Part shown: one piece after another, positions 49,130-61,823 of the stretch
How positions within the stretch are numbered: position 1 is the first letter of the stretch
Layout of the letters: every line of letters starts with the position of its first letter
Origin: Solanum dulcamara
Lineage: Eukaryota > Streptophyta > Magnoliopsida > Solanales > Solanaceae
DNA: 64,000 nucleotides
Reading direction: 5' to 3'
Assembly: GCF_947179165.1 (NCBI RefSeq)
Contig: NC_077238.1
Location: 43,720,793-43,784,792 of the forward strand
Position numbers and translations under genes: made by a program
Notes under the pieces: generated by a model
Databases searched by the model: none
Told to the model about the DNA's origin: nothing
The model's input: only the letters and a program-made list of their open reading frames with translations

Positions 49130-50240
49130 CTATTGGTAAGTTGGCCACTTCCTTGAGCTTGTTGACCAAGAGCAATTTGGCCTTGAGTCCTACCACCGCC
49201 ACATCTATAATTTGTAGCTTGTTTACCAAGTTTACCACACTTGAAGCATGCAATAGAGCTGGCTAAGCATTCCCCTTGGTAAATCTTTCCACACTTCTTG
49301 CAAACTGGGAAAACTTAAGAACCAACATTCTCTATTAGAACCATCAGATAAGCACCCTCATCTTTGTTGAACCTTGGAGAAAGAGAATTGGTGGAACCTT
49401 GCCCTACAAGTCATTGTCCACCTTGGCCCTTTCCACTACCACTATAACCGAACCTTTGATTGAACCCTCCACCATCAACTATGGCCTTCTTAAACCCTCT
49501 TGACCTCTCCCTCAACTTCTCCTCCTCAATTTGTTTCGCATATATCATGAGTTGGGAGATCTCCATCTCTTTGACCAATATAGCAATTTTGCATTCCTCG
49601 GACACCAATCTAGAAACACCGGAATAACTTTCTCATCCTCGCCCTTGGATCAAAAACTATGAAAGTAGTATACTTAGACAATTTGGTGACTTTGAGGGTA
49701 CACTCCCTCACACTCATGCTCCCTTGGCGAATGTTAGTGAACTCTCCGATCCTTGCCTTCCCTAGCTCCAAAGGAAAAAAGTGGTCTAGGAAGGGTCCCT
49801 TGAATTCATCTCATTCAATGGGTTACATATCTTCATCCCTCTCAACAACCCATTGATCATACCAAATCCTTTTCACACCTTTGAGTTGGTAGGCCACTAG
49901 CTTGGTCTTTTCATTTGGAGGCACTCCCATGATAGTCACTGTTTGATAGACCTTCTCACCAAACTCCATAGGGCCTCATCTACCTTTAAACCATCAAAAT
50001 TAGGTTTGTTCATCCTCTTTAAGTCCCGAGTCCTAGAATCCAAATTAGGAACTTGAGGATGAGGAGGAGTAAAATACCTTGGTTAGTTTGGTTGGCTACG
50101 GCTTGGGCCAACAAAGTGATGATGTTTCAAAATTCCTCATGTGTCACGCTTTCTTCATGATATGGAGACTTGAGAATCGGAGAAGCTTGTTTCTCATCTT
50201 CAACCCTTGCTCTAGGTTGGGGTACCCTTCTTAGAGGCAT
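49130..50240 (-). pseudogene. G1 gag (broken)
   Basis: The start is the ATG at 50238-50240 (MPLRRVPQPRARVEDE), placed as in related gags. Capsid text includes PLELGKARIGEFTNIRQGSM near 49770-49715 and KEMEISQLMIYAKQIEEEKL near 49570-49510. The nucleocapsid near 49220-49310 has CKKC...GEC and CFKCGKLGKQ, but the second knuckle has lost its His. Several stops and frame changes are present. Confidence 0.8.
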
Positions 50241-50440
50241 GATCTAGAAGACACAAAATGATTCGTTAGTTAGAGGAAATCTTAGGAAAACTCTAGGGAA
50301 CGACATGAATCTTGAAAGAATGGAAAACTTTCCAAAATATCCCATAGTCTCCAATTCACAATCGTGGTATGTTTCACAATTATGAATAAGACCCTATTCA
50401 ATGCGGTATATTGGACTCTAGAGGCAATTCAAAAATCCAA
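50241..50440. other. G1 leader
   Basis: This is untranslated leader between gag and the primer site. I see nothing else in it. Confidence 0.55.
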
Positions 50441-50453
50441 GCTCTGCTGCCAA
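50441..50453 (-). other. G1 primer binding site (degraded)
   Basis: The minus strand reads TTGGCAGCAGAGC against TTGGTATCAGAGC, two changes. It lies beside the LTR M edge, so M serves G1 as 5' LTR. Confidence 0.75.
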
Positions 50454-50456
50454 GTT

Positions 50457-52694
50457 TGTCATGACCCAACCCTAGGGCCTAGATGTGACACGATGGATGA
50501 GAAAACTGGAGGTACCTCACTATAGCCTCTTAAAGTTCATTTAGCCTCTCATAGGTGATGACAATAAATAATAGCAGAAATGAAAATGGAAATAGGACTA
50601 AGGGAAAACATCAAAGAATAATATTAATTATCGACTTCAAACCATCATACTTTTATTTCCAAACATATCTCTACTAGAAGACTTCGCGGGGGCTAAGACA
50701 TATTCCTAGCTCACCCTCAATAGAAATAGAAATAAGTACCATGAAATGTATTCAAAAGTCTTTCCATATTAGAAGCTAGAAAATAAAAGGAGTGTTGTTC
50801 CTGAAATATGGAAACTCACCAATACAGTAGCCTTCAATGAATTCAACTAGCCATATGAAGGTGGATGTGGAGCAACACTGGTCCCTACATTGTGATATCA
50901 TGTAGGCAAAAGAGTATGCGTTAATACTTTAAATGTACTACGTATGTAGTCATGCAATTCAATGAAATGTTAAAGCATTATGAGGTAATATACATAAGTA
51001 TGCATAAGAAATCAATAAAAATAACACTTGAAACGTTTATTTTTTGGGAAGATGTTTACAATCGACATTTAAGACCATGCGAGCCATTACATGGAATCCA
51101 ACATAATCCCCTATGTTGGCACAGAGAGACTACTTACTGGGTAGAGCTCTATCAAAATTCATTCATTTGTTTAACAGTTAGGGCTATTTATCGATCCACT
51201 AGCCTAAGCCTACAAGGGCTCTTATGTTAGCACATAGTTAATGGGACATGGGGTTGCATCTAGGATTTCCTTACTGAATCCCATCCAATGTCCCATTTGG
51301 GGCTAAGTCAATCCCATAAAATAGTTTAATAGAATTTAAGAACATAATCATTTAATAGTTTCATATCATCAAAACATCATTCCATAGAATAGCTCATTAA
51401 ATATCTTTAATTGATTCATACAAGTGAGAATTTTCTTTTCACAAGTAGAATTCGTCATTCATAATCATTTCATCATTATTTCTTTTCATATGGCTCCTTT
51501 GATCATTGACATTACTTTCATAAATATTCATTTGGAGTCAAAATCATTCAATTCAAACTTCTATAAAACAAAGTAAAATTAGGTTGGTTTTATTCAATTC
51601 GACTTTAAAATCATTGACATAAATGCTAGCATGGATGAGAGTAATAGAATGTATCAATTAAGACACCTTTAAAACAATCCACCAATACAATTTAAAAACC
51701 TTTCATGAATTCAAATAAAGACATTTGATAAATCAACCATTTTATTAAATTAAAAACCAATATGAGCAAAGATAGGTAAATGAACTTCAAATATTCATTA
51801 ATCTGTACATTTAGAAACACAATATGAAAACCCGTAGAATTTGCCATTTGATATTGAACTAGTAAGTTGGAGAAATCCTTGGGTTCTATGGGTGAAAGAA
51901 CACATGAATGAGACCCACATACCTTGTAGAAATTAATTCCTAATGCAAGCTTTGAAAATAAGACTTGACGACTTGGAATGAAACCCTAGCTTTCCTTGGT
52001 GAAGAAGAAGACCTTGAGAGGAACTTTAGAGGGTAGGGTTTTGAGTCTTAGAATTTGCGTGAAAGCAATGAGTTTGGAAAGGCTTAGGTTTCTTTATATA
52101 GGTTAGATTCAGTCCCCATACTGACCTCACTTTAGTGTTAAAACGTAGAGAAATACCAAAATACCCCTCTTAAAAACTCACCAGAACTGACCCTATGACT
52201 TGTTCGTACGAATCATAGAAGTCCCTACAACTCATCAAAAGGACACATTCATCAGGGTCTGAGAAAACCCTGAGGACTGAGTTTCTGAAGTTCCTCTACG
52301 ACCAATCTCTACGAGTCGTAAACACTTCTACAACTCATAGAAGTGACTAGTCCTGCATGGGTTGAGGTACCTTGGGGACATAGTCTCTAAACCTTTTCTA
52401 ATGAATCATGGACTCGAGTCATTCTGCAGGGTTTGGACAACCTCCAAACCTATACATCTAAAGTTTCTTGATGAGTCATTTCTACGACTCATCTAAACTC
52501 CTACGAGTCGTATCCTTGACCCATAAATATTCCCCTCACTTAGTCAAATCTCAGGCCTCATCATATGTCCTATAAGTCAATCCTGCGACTTGTAGTAGTT
52601 TCTATGACTTGTAGGCTGATCCGTAGAACTTGATTTTAGTCTATTTTTCTAGGATTTTTCTTCGTATCGACTTTTCAAATTACGAGATCTTACA
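50457..52694 (-). mobile_element. LTR M, shared by G1 and G2 (2238 bp)
   Basis: It begins TGTCATGACCC beside G1's primer site and ends GAGATCTTACA beside G2's polypurine tract. It is therefore at once the 5' LTR of G1 and the 3' LTR of G2. The TATA-like TATATAAAG (minus) is at 52093-52100, the hairpin at 51887-51907, and the TACGACTCGTA cluster at 52190-52630. It holds no gene. Confidence 0.9.
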
Positions 52695-52709
52695 ATATCG
52701 CCCCTTAGG
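52695..52709 (-). other. G2 polypurine tract
   Basis: The minus strand reads CCTAAGGGGCGATAT next to the start of LTR M. Confidence 0.75.
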
Positions 52710-52932
52710 AACATTCTTCCTAGAATGAGATTCAACTAGCATAGCAAGGATAAGGAACGAGGACTAGCAACCCAAAATAAATACAATGACACTTTGAAAT
52801 GCATAGAACATGATATCTTTAAGCTTATCATAAAATATGGCTTTAAAATCAACTTTATGAAGATGCATACACATGAAGACTTAGGAAAAACTCAAATGTG
52901 GGAGTTTTTAACAATTCAAACGTAAATAGCTT
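52710..52932 (-). mobile_element. G2 interior, 3' untranslated end
   Basis: This non-coding stretch corresponds to 46285-46440 in G1. The repeat unit that recurs at 60332 starts inside it, at 52908 (TTAACAATTCAAA). Confidence 0.7.
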
Positions 52933-54399
52933 TTAGGATTGAGTATAATGAAAGGGATGAGGGTATCTCTTCATCATATACACTTCCATTTCCTATCTAG
53001 TTCTTTCGACTTGTTAATTTCTCCAAAGGACTTTGACGGATGCAACTTCCTTATTCCTTAATATCTTGACTTGCTGGTCCAAAATCTTAACCTGGACCTC
53101 TTCATAGGTCAAGCTTTCCTCAACATTCACTATATCCAATGGCACAATGGAACTTAGATCACCCACACATTTCCTTAACATAGACACATGGAACATCAGA
53201 TGAACCATAGTCATTTCCAATGGTAACTCCAACTCATAAGCAACATTGCTAACATGTCTCAAGATTTTATATGACCCTACATAGCTAGGGATCAATTCCC
53301 CTTCTTACCAAACTCAACTACACCCTTCATGGGTAAAACCTTCAAGTATATACAATTATTTGCATTAAACTCAAGATCCCTTCTCCTTGTGTTGGAATAG
53401 GACTTTTGGCGACTTTGAGTCATCTTTAATCTTTCTCTAATGACTCTAACCTTCACCAAAGCATAAAGAACAAAATTAGGAACCAATAAGGTCATCTCAC
53501 CCACTTCAACCAACCAATCGAAGACCTATATTGCCTCCCATATAAAGCCTCAAATGGCGGCATCTCAATACTTGAGTAGTACCTATTGTTGTAAGCGAAC
53601 TCAATAAGTGGTAGATAGTCATCCCAACTTCCTTTGAACTACAACACACAAGCCCTTGGTATATCTTCTAGTGCTTGAAATGTCCATTCGGCTTGTCCAT
53701 CGGTTTGAGGATGGAATGCGGTACTTAGATTGACTTGGGTACCAAGACCCCTTTGAAATGATTTCCAAAAATGAGAAGTGAATTAGGTACCACGATCCGA
53801 AATAATCGACAAAGGTATACCATGCAACCTTACCTATTCCTGATTATACAACATAGCATAATCCTATGTGTTATAAGATATCTTAACAAATAGAAAGTGA
53901 ACCAACATTGTCCTTTTATCCACAATCACCCAAATCGAGTCATGATGTTTCCGAATACAAGGCAAACCCACCACAAAATCTATGTTGAAATTTTCCCACT
54001 TCTAAGTAGGGATCTCAATGTCTTTTGCTAGGCTACCCGACCTTTGGTGTTTGGCCTTAACTTATTGGAAAATTGGGCATTCATCCACGAACCTTGCTAT
54101 GTTCTTTTTTATGTCACCCCACCAATAAAGATCTTTTAAATCTCAGTATATTTTAGTAGAACTAGGGGGAATAGAATATGAAGAATTATGAGCCTCTTTC
54201 AAGATCAAACTCCTTAGGCCATTTCACATCCGGAACACATAAGTCTTGGTAATGAAGTACCCCATCTCCCTTTGTGAAAAGACATCTACCTTCTTTTATT
54301 TCACAAATTTATTTAACTCCATGAATGTCAGGTCAAGGTCTTTCTTTGACCTAACATCAACCATCAAAGATGATTCGGACCTGTTATGAACAACCACAC
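52933..54399 (-). pseudogene. G2 integrase and chromodomain (broken)
   Basis: The zinc region reads CPIF near 54065, so the last CxxC Cys is lost. Catalytic residues read NIDFVVGLP (about 53975), SDRGT (about 53800) and DGQAEW (Glu about 53695; the following Arg is Trp). Then come QSRQKSYSNTRRRDLEF near 53420-53370, VHLMFHVSMLRKCVGD near 53200-53160, and the chromodomain LRNKEVASVKVLWRN near 53060-53020 with a stop right after it. The protein end is the TAA at 52933-52935. Stops near the first Asp and after FKGSW-like text make it inactive. Confidence 0.85.
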
Positions 54400-55599
54400 C
54401 ACCATCATCAGAACCACTCAACTTTAACCCTAATCTATCCAACTAATGAACATACTTTACCAACTCTCTCTTTCCTTCATCAACATGAACCACACTCCCT
54501 ATAGCAACCCTACTAAGCACATCAGCAACTACATTGTCCTTACCCGAATGATAATACACACTCATGTCATAGTCCTTGAGAACTTATAGCCACCTCTTTT
54601 GCCTTAGATTGAGGTCCCTTTGGGTGAACACATATTGGAGACTCTTGTGATCGGTGAACACATCCATATGTACCCTATAAAGGTAATTCCTCCAAATCTT
54701 TCGAGAAAATACAATAACCGCCAACTCAAGATAATAGGTAGGGTAGTTATGCTCATGTACCTTCAATTGCCTAAAAGAATAAGATATAACCTTGTTGTTT
54801 GGTATCAAGACACAACCCAAACCAACCCTTGAAGCATAAAAATACATCCACGAACCCTTATAAGCCTACCGATAGAGTCAATATAGGAGTGGAGGTAAGT
54901 CGATCTTTCAGAGTTTGGAAACTCTTTTTATGCTCATCAGTCCATAGGAACTTTGCCTTTTTTTGAGTTAATTTTGTCATAGGAGATGAAACAGAAGAAA
55001 ACCTTTCAACGAACCTCCTATAATACCTGGCTAGACCCAAAAAGATCCTAATGTTCGATGGAGACAATGGTGTAGGATAATTTCTTACCGCCTCCATTTT
55101 ATTGCTATCAACCTTGATCCCATCACCGAACACTATCTGACCAAGAAATACCACCTCTTTCACAAAAAATCACATTTATTAAACTTGGAAAACAATTTTC
55201 TATCTCTCAAGGTTGGAAGCACAATTCTCATGTGATCCGTATGTTCTTCCGCACCTTGAGAATAAATCAAGATGTCATCAGTGAACACCACCACAAAAGT
55301 ATCAAGGTAGGGTTTAAACACCCTATTCAATAGATCCATAAACACCACCAGTGCATTTGTTAACCCAAATGGCATTACTAAATACTCAAAGTGACCATAT
55401 GTTGTTCGAAATGTCGTCTTGGAAATGTCACGCTCCCTTACTCTTAATTTATGATAGCTAGATCGGAGATCAATCTTTGAAAAATAAATTGCCCCTTGCA
55501 ACTCATCAAGCAAATCATTTATCCTAGGGATTGGGTGTTTGTTCTTAATGGTCACCTTGTTCAATTAATGATAATTTATGCACTTCCGAAGCGACCCAT
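54400..55599 (-). pseudogene. G2 reverse transcriptase and RNase H (broken)
   Basis: A 134-codon open frame (55160-55564) covers [54 protein letters not shown] and the catalytic box [11 protein letters not shown]. The box is FTDD here; the second copy of the unit has FIDD. A frame change at about 55160 leads to FLGLARYYRRFVERFSSVSS, and another to RNase H ([47 protein letters not shown] near 54840-54600). Confidence 0.86.
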
Positions 55600-56269
55600 C
55601 CTTCTTCCTTACAAACATCACGGGAGCACCCCATGGTAAAATACTTGGCCTTATGAACCCTTTCTCAAACAAGTTCTTTAATTGTTCCTTCAACTCCTTT
55701 AATTCTACTGGGCCATTTGGTAGGGAGGAATACAAATAGGTTGGGTATCGGGGAGGAGATCGATACCAAAATCAACTTCACTTGCAAGAGAGAAATCGGA
55801 GAGGTCATTGAGAAATATATTGGGAAAATCATTAATCATGGGAACCGACTCAAGAGATGGACTTTCAAAGTCGACATCCCTAACACATGCAACCCTTAGC
55901 AATCACCTTTCATGATTTAAGATAAGAAATGAACCTATCCTTTAATACCGAATCAGGACCCTTCAATTCAAGAATAGACTCATTTAGGAATTAAAACTTG
56001 ACTCTACGAGTTCTACAATCTATAGAAGCATAAGATACATGCAACCAATCCATGCCACGAATAACATCAAAATATACCATGTCAAGCTCTATGAGATCAC
56101 AAGAAATAACTTTATGAAAGATAGACACGGAACAACCCTTATAGATCTTTCTAGAAATAACCGACTCACCAATTGGGGTAGACACCAAATAGGGTTCAAA
56201 TAACATTTCGGGTAACACATCAAACTATTTGCAAGGAATGGAGTAACAAATGACAATTTTTTAGCCAAA
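55600..56269 (-). pseudogene. G2 aspartic protease and RT linker (broken)
   Basis: The active-site region near 56230-56270 reads a stop, then DLAKKLSFVTPFLANSL, so Asp is kept but the usual Gly two residues on is Ala. Further on are LIELDMVYFDVIRGMDWLHV near 56095-56040 and [16 protein letters not shown] near 55790-55740. At least two stops and one frame change are present. Confidence 0.8.
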
Positions 56270-57468
56270 TCTCATAAGGCATACATGCTAAGGAAAAGAC
56301 CTTTAATATACTGGTACCAACATTCAGTGCTTCCTCAACCTCCTATCTCCCATGAAAGGCATAACAATGTATGGTGCATTGGCCACTTCCTTGAACTTGT
56401 TGACCATGAACAATTTGTCCTTGAGGCCTACCACTACTACCTTTACAATCTATAGATTAGTGACCCTCTTGAAGCATGCAATGGAGTCGGCTAAGCATTC
56501 CCCTTTGTGACTCCTTCCACACTTCTTGCAAGCTGAGAAAACTTGAGCACCAACATTCTCCCTTGGAACCTTTGGATTAGCATCCTCACCCTTGTTGAAC
56601 CTTGGAGGAGGAGCAATGGAACCTTGCCCTACAAATCATTGCCTACCTTGGCCCTTTCCACTACCACTATAACTAGACCTTTGATTGAACCTGCCACCAT
56701 CAACTCTAGCCTTATTTAACCCTCTTGACCTCTCCCTCAAATTATCTTCCTCAATTTGTTACGCATATGTCATGAGTCTGGAGATTTCCATCTCTTTGAC
56801 CTATATGGCCATTTTTCATTCCTTGGACACTAAACTAGAAAACCAAAAATGAACTTTCTTATCCTTGCCCTTGGGTCGGAGACCATGAAAGGAGCATACT
56901 CAGACAATTTGGTGAATTTAAGGGCATACTCCCTCACACTAATGCCCCCTTAGCTAGGGTTAGTAAACTCTTGGATCCTTGCCTCCCTTAGCTCCAAATG
57001 AAAGAAGTGGTCTAAAAAGGCTCCTTTGAATTCTTCATATTCAATGGGTTACATATGTTTATCCCTCTAAAAAAACCATTGCTCATACCAACCTCTTTCC
57101 ACACCCTTGAGTTTATAGGACACTAGCTTGGCCTTTTTATTTAGAGACACTCCCATGATAGCCATAATTCAATAGACCTTCTCAATAAACTCCATAGGAT
57201 CCTTATCTACCTTTGAACCATCAAATTCAGGTGGATTCATCCTCTTGAAGTCCCAAATCCTAGAAGCCAGAGTAGGCTCTTGAGAAAGAGGAGGAGGTAA
57301 AATTCCTTGGTTAGTTAGATTGGCTACATCTTGGACCAACAAAGTAATGATGTTTCGAAATTTCGCATACGTCACTTCTTCTTCATGATGTGGAACCTCA
57401 AGAACTAGAGGAACGTGGTCCTCATCTTCAACCCTTGCCCTAGGTGGGGGTACCCTTTTTAGAGGTAG
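56270..57468 (-). pseudogene. G2 gag (broken, start codon lost)
   Basis: At the position of the gag start in G1 (ATGCCTCTA) G2 reads CTACCTCTA at 57460-57468, so the start is lost. Capsid text includes DFKRMNPPEFDGSKVDKDPM near 57250-57195. The first knuckle, CKKCGRSHKGEC near 56505-56540, is intact in the CX2CX3HX3C form; the second is destroyed after ACFK. Stops are frequent. Confidence 0.8.
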
Positions 57469-57652
57469 GATCTAGAAGACAAATATTGATTCATTAGTGA
57501 GAGCAAATATTAGGAACACTCTAGGGCATGACACGAATTATGAAAGAAGGGAAAACTTACCTAAACATCCTATAGTCCTGGCATGCTTCACAACCATGAA
57601 CAAGATCCTATTCGACATGTTATGTTGGACTCCTGGGACCATTCAAAACCTC
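57469..57652. other. G2 leader
   Basis: This is untranslated leader between gag and the primer site. I see nothing else in it. Confidence 0.55.
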
Positions 57653-57667
57653 AATCTCTGATTCCAA
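57653..57667 (-). other. G2 primer binding site (degraded)
   Basis: The minus strand reads CTTGGAATCAGAG beside the LTR edge, one change from the initiator-Met-tRNA type site. Confidence 0.75.
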
Positions 57668-57670
57668 GTT

Positions 57671-59870
57671 AGTCATGACCCAAGCCTGGGGCCTAAATGT
57701 GACACAATGGATGAGGAACCTAGAGGTACCTCACCTAACCTCTTAGCATTCATTTAGACTCTCATAGGTGATGCCAATAAATAGTAGAGAAAATTAAAAG
57801 GAAAATGGGACTACGGGGGGAAATCATGGAGTAACAATTGTTATCGACTTCAAACTATCATTCTTTTATGTCCAAACATACCTCTACTAGAATACTTGGC
57901 GGGGGCTAAGACATATTCCTATATCACCCTCAATCAAAATATAAACAAGTACCATGAAATGTACTCAAAAGTCTTTTCATATTATAATCTAGAAAAAGAA
58001 AGAAGTATTCTTCTCAAAATATGGGAACTCACCAATATCATAGCCTTCAATGAATTTAACTAGCCACGTGGAGGTGGAGGTGGAGCAACGCTGACCCCTG
58101 CATAGGGATATCATATAGGCAAAAGAATATGTGTTAGTACATTGAATGTACTAAGTATGTAAGTATGAAATTCAATGAAATGTTACAACATTATGAGGTA
58201 ATATACATAAGTAGATGCATGCATAATCAATCAATAAGAATAACACTTGAAACGTTTATTTTATGGTAAAATAACTGCAACCAACATTTAAGACCATGCA
58301 AACTATTACATGGAATCCAATATAACCCCCTATGTTGGCACGAGGAGAGTATTTGTCGGGTAGAGCTCCATCAAACTTCATTCATTTCTTTAATATTTAG
58401 GCCTATTTATGGATCCACTAGCCTAAGCCTACAAGGGGTCCTATGTTGTCACATAGTTAATAAGACATGGGGTTGCTTTAAATATTCCCTTATTAAATCC
58501 CACCTCAATGCCCCATTCGGTGCTAAGCCAATCCCATGGAATAGTTTAATATAACATAAGAACATAATCATTTACATAGCTTTAGATCATCAAAACATCA
58601 TTCGATAGAATACCTCATTAAAAACCTTCATTGATTCATATAAGTGAGAAGTTGCCTTTAACAAGTGGAATTCATCATTCATAATCATTTCCCCATTCTT
58701 TCTTTTCATAAGGCTTCTTTGACCATTGACAGTACTTTCATAAACATTCATTTGGAGTCAAAAGCTCTCAATTCAGACTAGGTGGGTTCTATTCAATTTA
58801 ACTTTCCAATCATTGACATCACAACTAGTCTACATGAGAGTAATGGAATGCATCTATTAAGATATTTTTAAAACAACCCACCAATACAATTTAAAACCCT
58901 TTCATGCCTTCAAATAAGGAAATTTGATAAATCAACCATTTCATAAAATTAAGAACCAATATGATGTAAGATTGGTAAATGAACTTTAAATATTCAATAA
59001 TCTATACATTTGAAAACATAATATGAAAACCTATATAATTGGCCATTTGATATTGAACTAGTAAATTGGAGAAATAATTAGGCTCCATGGGTGAAAGAAG
59101 CCATGAATGAGACCCACATACCTTGGGGAAATGAATCCCTAATGCAAGCTTTGAAAGTGGAGACTTGAAGACTTAGAATGAAACCCTAGTTTTCCTTGGT
59201 GAAGTAGAAGACCTTGAGAGGAGCTTCAGAGGGTAGGGTTTTGAGTCATAGAACTTGAGTAAGAGTAATGAGTTTAGAAAGGCTTAGAGTCCTTTAGATA
59301 GGTTAGACTCAATGCCCAAAACAACCTCACTTTTAAAACGTAAGGAAAGACAAAAATACCCTGGAACTGACCCTACGACTCATCCGTACGAATCATAGTA
59401 GTCCTTACAACTCATCAAATTGACTCATCCTGCAAGGTCTAAGAAAACCCTGAGGACTAAGTCTCTGAAGTTCTTGTACGACTCGTCTCTATGAGCTCAT
59501 CCTACAGGGTTTGAGGTACCCTGTGGATTGAGTCTCTAAACATCTTCTATGGATCATTCTTATGAGTCGTTGACTTGAAGATGAGTCATACACTTGAGTC
59601 ATTCTATATGTTTTTGACAACTTCTAAATCTATACCTCTGAAGTTTTGTGATGAGTCATTTCTAGAGTCGTCTAAACACCTATGAGTTGTAAATTTAACT
59701 CGTAAAATTTCCCCTTACTTAGTCAAATTTTGGACCATATTATAAGCCCCACGAGTTAGTCTTATGACTCACTGGAGCTTCTACGACTCATAGGTTGAGT
59801 CATAGAACTTGATTGTTTTCTATATTCCAAAATTTTCCTTTGTTTCGACTTCAACTTATGGGGTCTTACA
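57671..59870 (-). mobile_element. Third LTR of composite G, 5' LTR of G2 (2200 bp)
   Basis: It begins AGTCATGACC (TG changed to AG) beside G2's primer site and ends GGGTCTTACA at 59870. The TATA element is lost (TTTAGATAGG at about 59294, where LTR M has TTTATATAGG). The hairpin is at 59085-59105 and the motif cluster at 59373-59815. The next sequence, GAAAGAGATG, is element E interior. Confidence 0.88.
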
Positions 59871-60331
59871 GAAAGAGATGAGGATATAGAGATATCATAT
59901 TGGCTTCTACTTCCCATGTATCACCCCCAATCTCTTGGTTCCTCCATAACACTTTAACTAAAGTTATTTCCTTGTTGCTCAAATTTGTAACTTGTGGGTC
60001 TAAGATCTCAATCAGAACCTTCTCATATCAAAACCTCTCTTTAACTTCGGTGTTGTCCAATGGAAAAATAGAGCTAGGATCACCAAGAATCTTCCTCAAC
60101 AAGGAAACATGAAACACTGGATGCACAGATGCCAAATTAAACTCATAAGGCACCTTACCAATCCACCTCAAAATCTGATATGGACCAACATAGCGGGGAC
60201 TTAGCTTTCCTTTCTTACAAAAATGCATGACACCCTTCATGGGTGAAATTAGAAGTAAACCCAATCATTAACCTCGAATTTGAGTTATCTTGTTCTCATA
60301 TCTGAATAGGACTTTTGTCGGATTTGGGCCA
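59871..60331 (-). pseudogene. Element E pol end with chromodomain (second piece)
   Basis: It continues element E from 41712: the join of the two pieces follows the same order as element A at about 1530-1640. The minus strand reads [20 protein letters not shown] near 60210-60150, [20 protein letters not shown] near 60125-60070, then after a frame change NKEITLVKVLWRNQE near 59975-59935 and EANMISLYPHLF near 59900, a chromodomain. Upstream coding (RQKSYSDMR near 60310) is cut at 60331 by the breakpoint of the tandem duplication. Confidence 0.78.
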
Positions 60332-60356
60332 TTAACAATTCAAATGTAAATAGCTT

Positions 60357-61823
60357 TTAGGATTGAGTATAATGAAAGGGATGAGGGTATCTCTTCATCA
60401 TATCCACTTCCATTTCCTATCTAGTTCTTTCGACTTGTTAATTTCTCTAAAGGACTTTGACGGATGCAACTTCCTTATTCCTTAATATCTTGACTTGCTG
60501 GTCCAAAATCTTAACCTGGACCTCTTCATAGGTCAAGCTTTCCTCAACATTCACTATATCCAATGGCACAATGGAACTTAGATCACCCACACATTTCCTT
60601 AACATAGACACATGGAACATTAGATGAACCATAGTCATTTCCAATGGTAACTCCAACTCATAAGCAACATTGCTAACATGTCTCAAGATTTTATATGACC
60701 CTACATAGCTAGGGATCAATTCCCCTTCTTACCAAACTCAACTACACCCTTCATGGGTAAAACCTTCAAGTATATACAATTATTTGCATTAAACTCAAGA
60801 TCCCTTCTCCTTGTGTTGGAATAGGACTTTTGGCGACTTTGAGTCATCTTTAATCTTTCTCTAATGACTCTAACCTTCACCAAAGCATAAAGAACCAAAT
60901 TAGGAACCAATAAGGTCATCTCACCCACTTCAACCAACCAATCGAAGACCTATATTGCCTCCCATATAAAGCCTCAAATGGCGGCATCTCAATACTTGAG
61001 TAGTAGCTATTGTTGTAAGCGAACTCAATAAGTGGTAGATAGTCATCCCAACTTCCTTTGAACTACAACACACAAGCCCTTGGTATATCTTCTAGTGCTT
61101 GAAATGTCCATTCGGCTTGTCCATCGGTTTGAGGATGGAATGCGGTACTTAGATTGACTTGGGTACCAAGACCCCTTTGAAATGATTTCCAAAAATGAGA
61201 AGTGAATTAGGTACCACGATCCAAAATAATCGACAAAGGTATACCATGCAACCTTTCCTATTCCTGATTATACAACATAGCATAATCCTATGTGTTATAA
61301 GATGTCTTAACAAATAGAAAGTGAACCAACATTGTCCTTTTATCCACAATCACCCAAATCGAGTCATGATGTTTCCGAATACAAGGCAAACCCACCACAA
61401 AATCTATGTTGAAATTTTCCCACTTCTAAGTAGGGATCTCAATGTCTTTTGCTAGGCTACCCGACCTTTGGTGTTTGGCCTTAACTTATTGGAAAATTGG
61501 GCATTCATCCACGAACCTTGCTATGTTCTTTTTTATGTCACCCCACCAATAAAGATCTTTTAAATCTCAGTATATTTTAGTAGAACTAGGGGGAATAGAA
61601 TATGAAGAATTATGAGCCTCTTTCAAGATCAAACTCCTTAGGCCATTTCACATCCGGAACACATAAGTCTTGGTAATGAAGTACCCCATCTCCCTTTGTG
61701 AAAAGACATCTACCTTCTTTTATTTCACAAATTTATTTAACTCCATGAATGTCAGGTCAAGGTCTTTCTTTGACCTAACATCAACCATCAAAGATGATTC
61801 GGACCTGTTATGAACAACCACAC
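60357..61823 (-). pseudogene. G2 integrase and chromodomain, second copy (broken)
   Basis: This is the counterpart of 52933-54399. It shares the CPIF zinc change, the stop after WRN and the other lesions. Differences include ATCCAAAAT at about 61221, where unit 1 has ATCCGAAAT; this changes the Ser before the second catalytic Asp to Leu. Confidence 0.85.

Larger units (their letters stand above)
52908..60331. repeat. Tandem segmental duplication, unit 1 (7424 bp)
   Basis: The unit holds the G2 interior, the third LTR and the broken end of element E's interior. From 60332 the sequence restarts at the equivalent of 52908 and follows it to the window end. By eye about 20 substitutions and two 1-base deletions separate the copies over 3.67 kb. 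The offset is 7424 bases at first, then 7423 and 7422 after the deletions. The breakpoint shares TTAACAATTCAAA. Confidence 0.95.

Noticed and set aside
54620..54832. + strand open frame, repeated at 62044-62256
   Set aside because: It is the antisense of the RNase H region; it repeats only because the whole 7.4-kb unit is duplicated.
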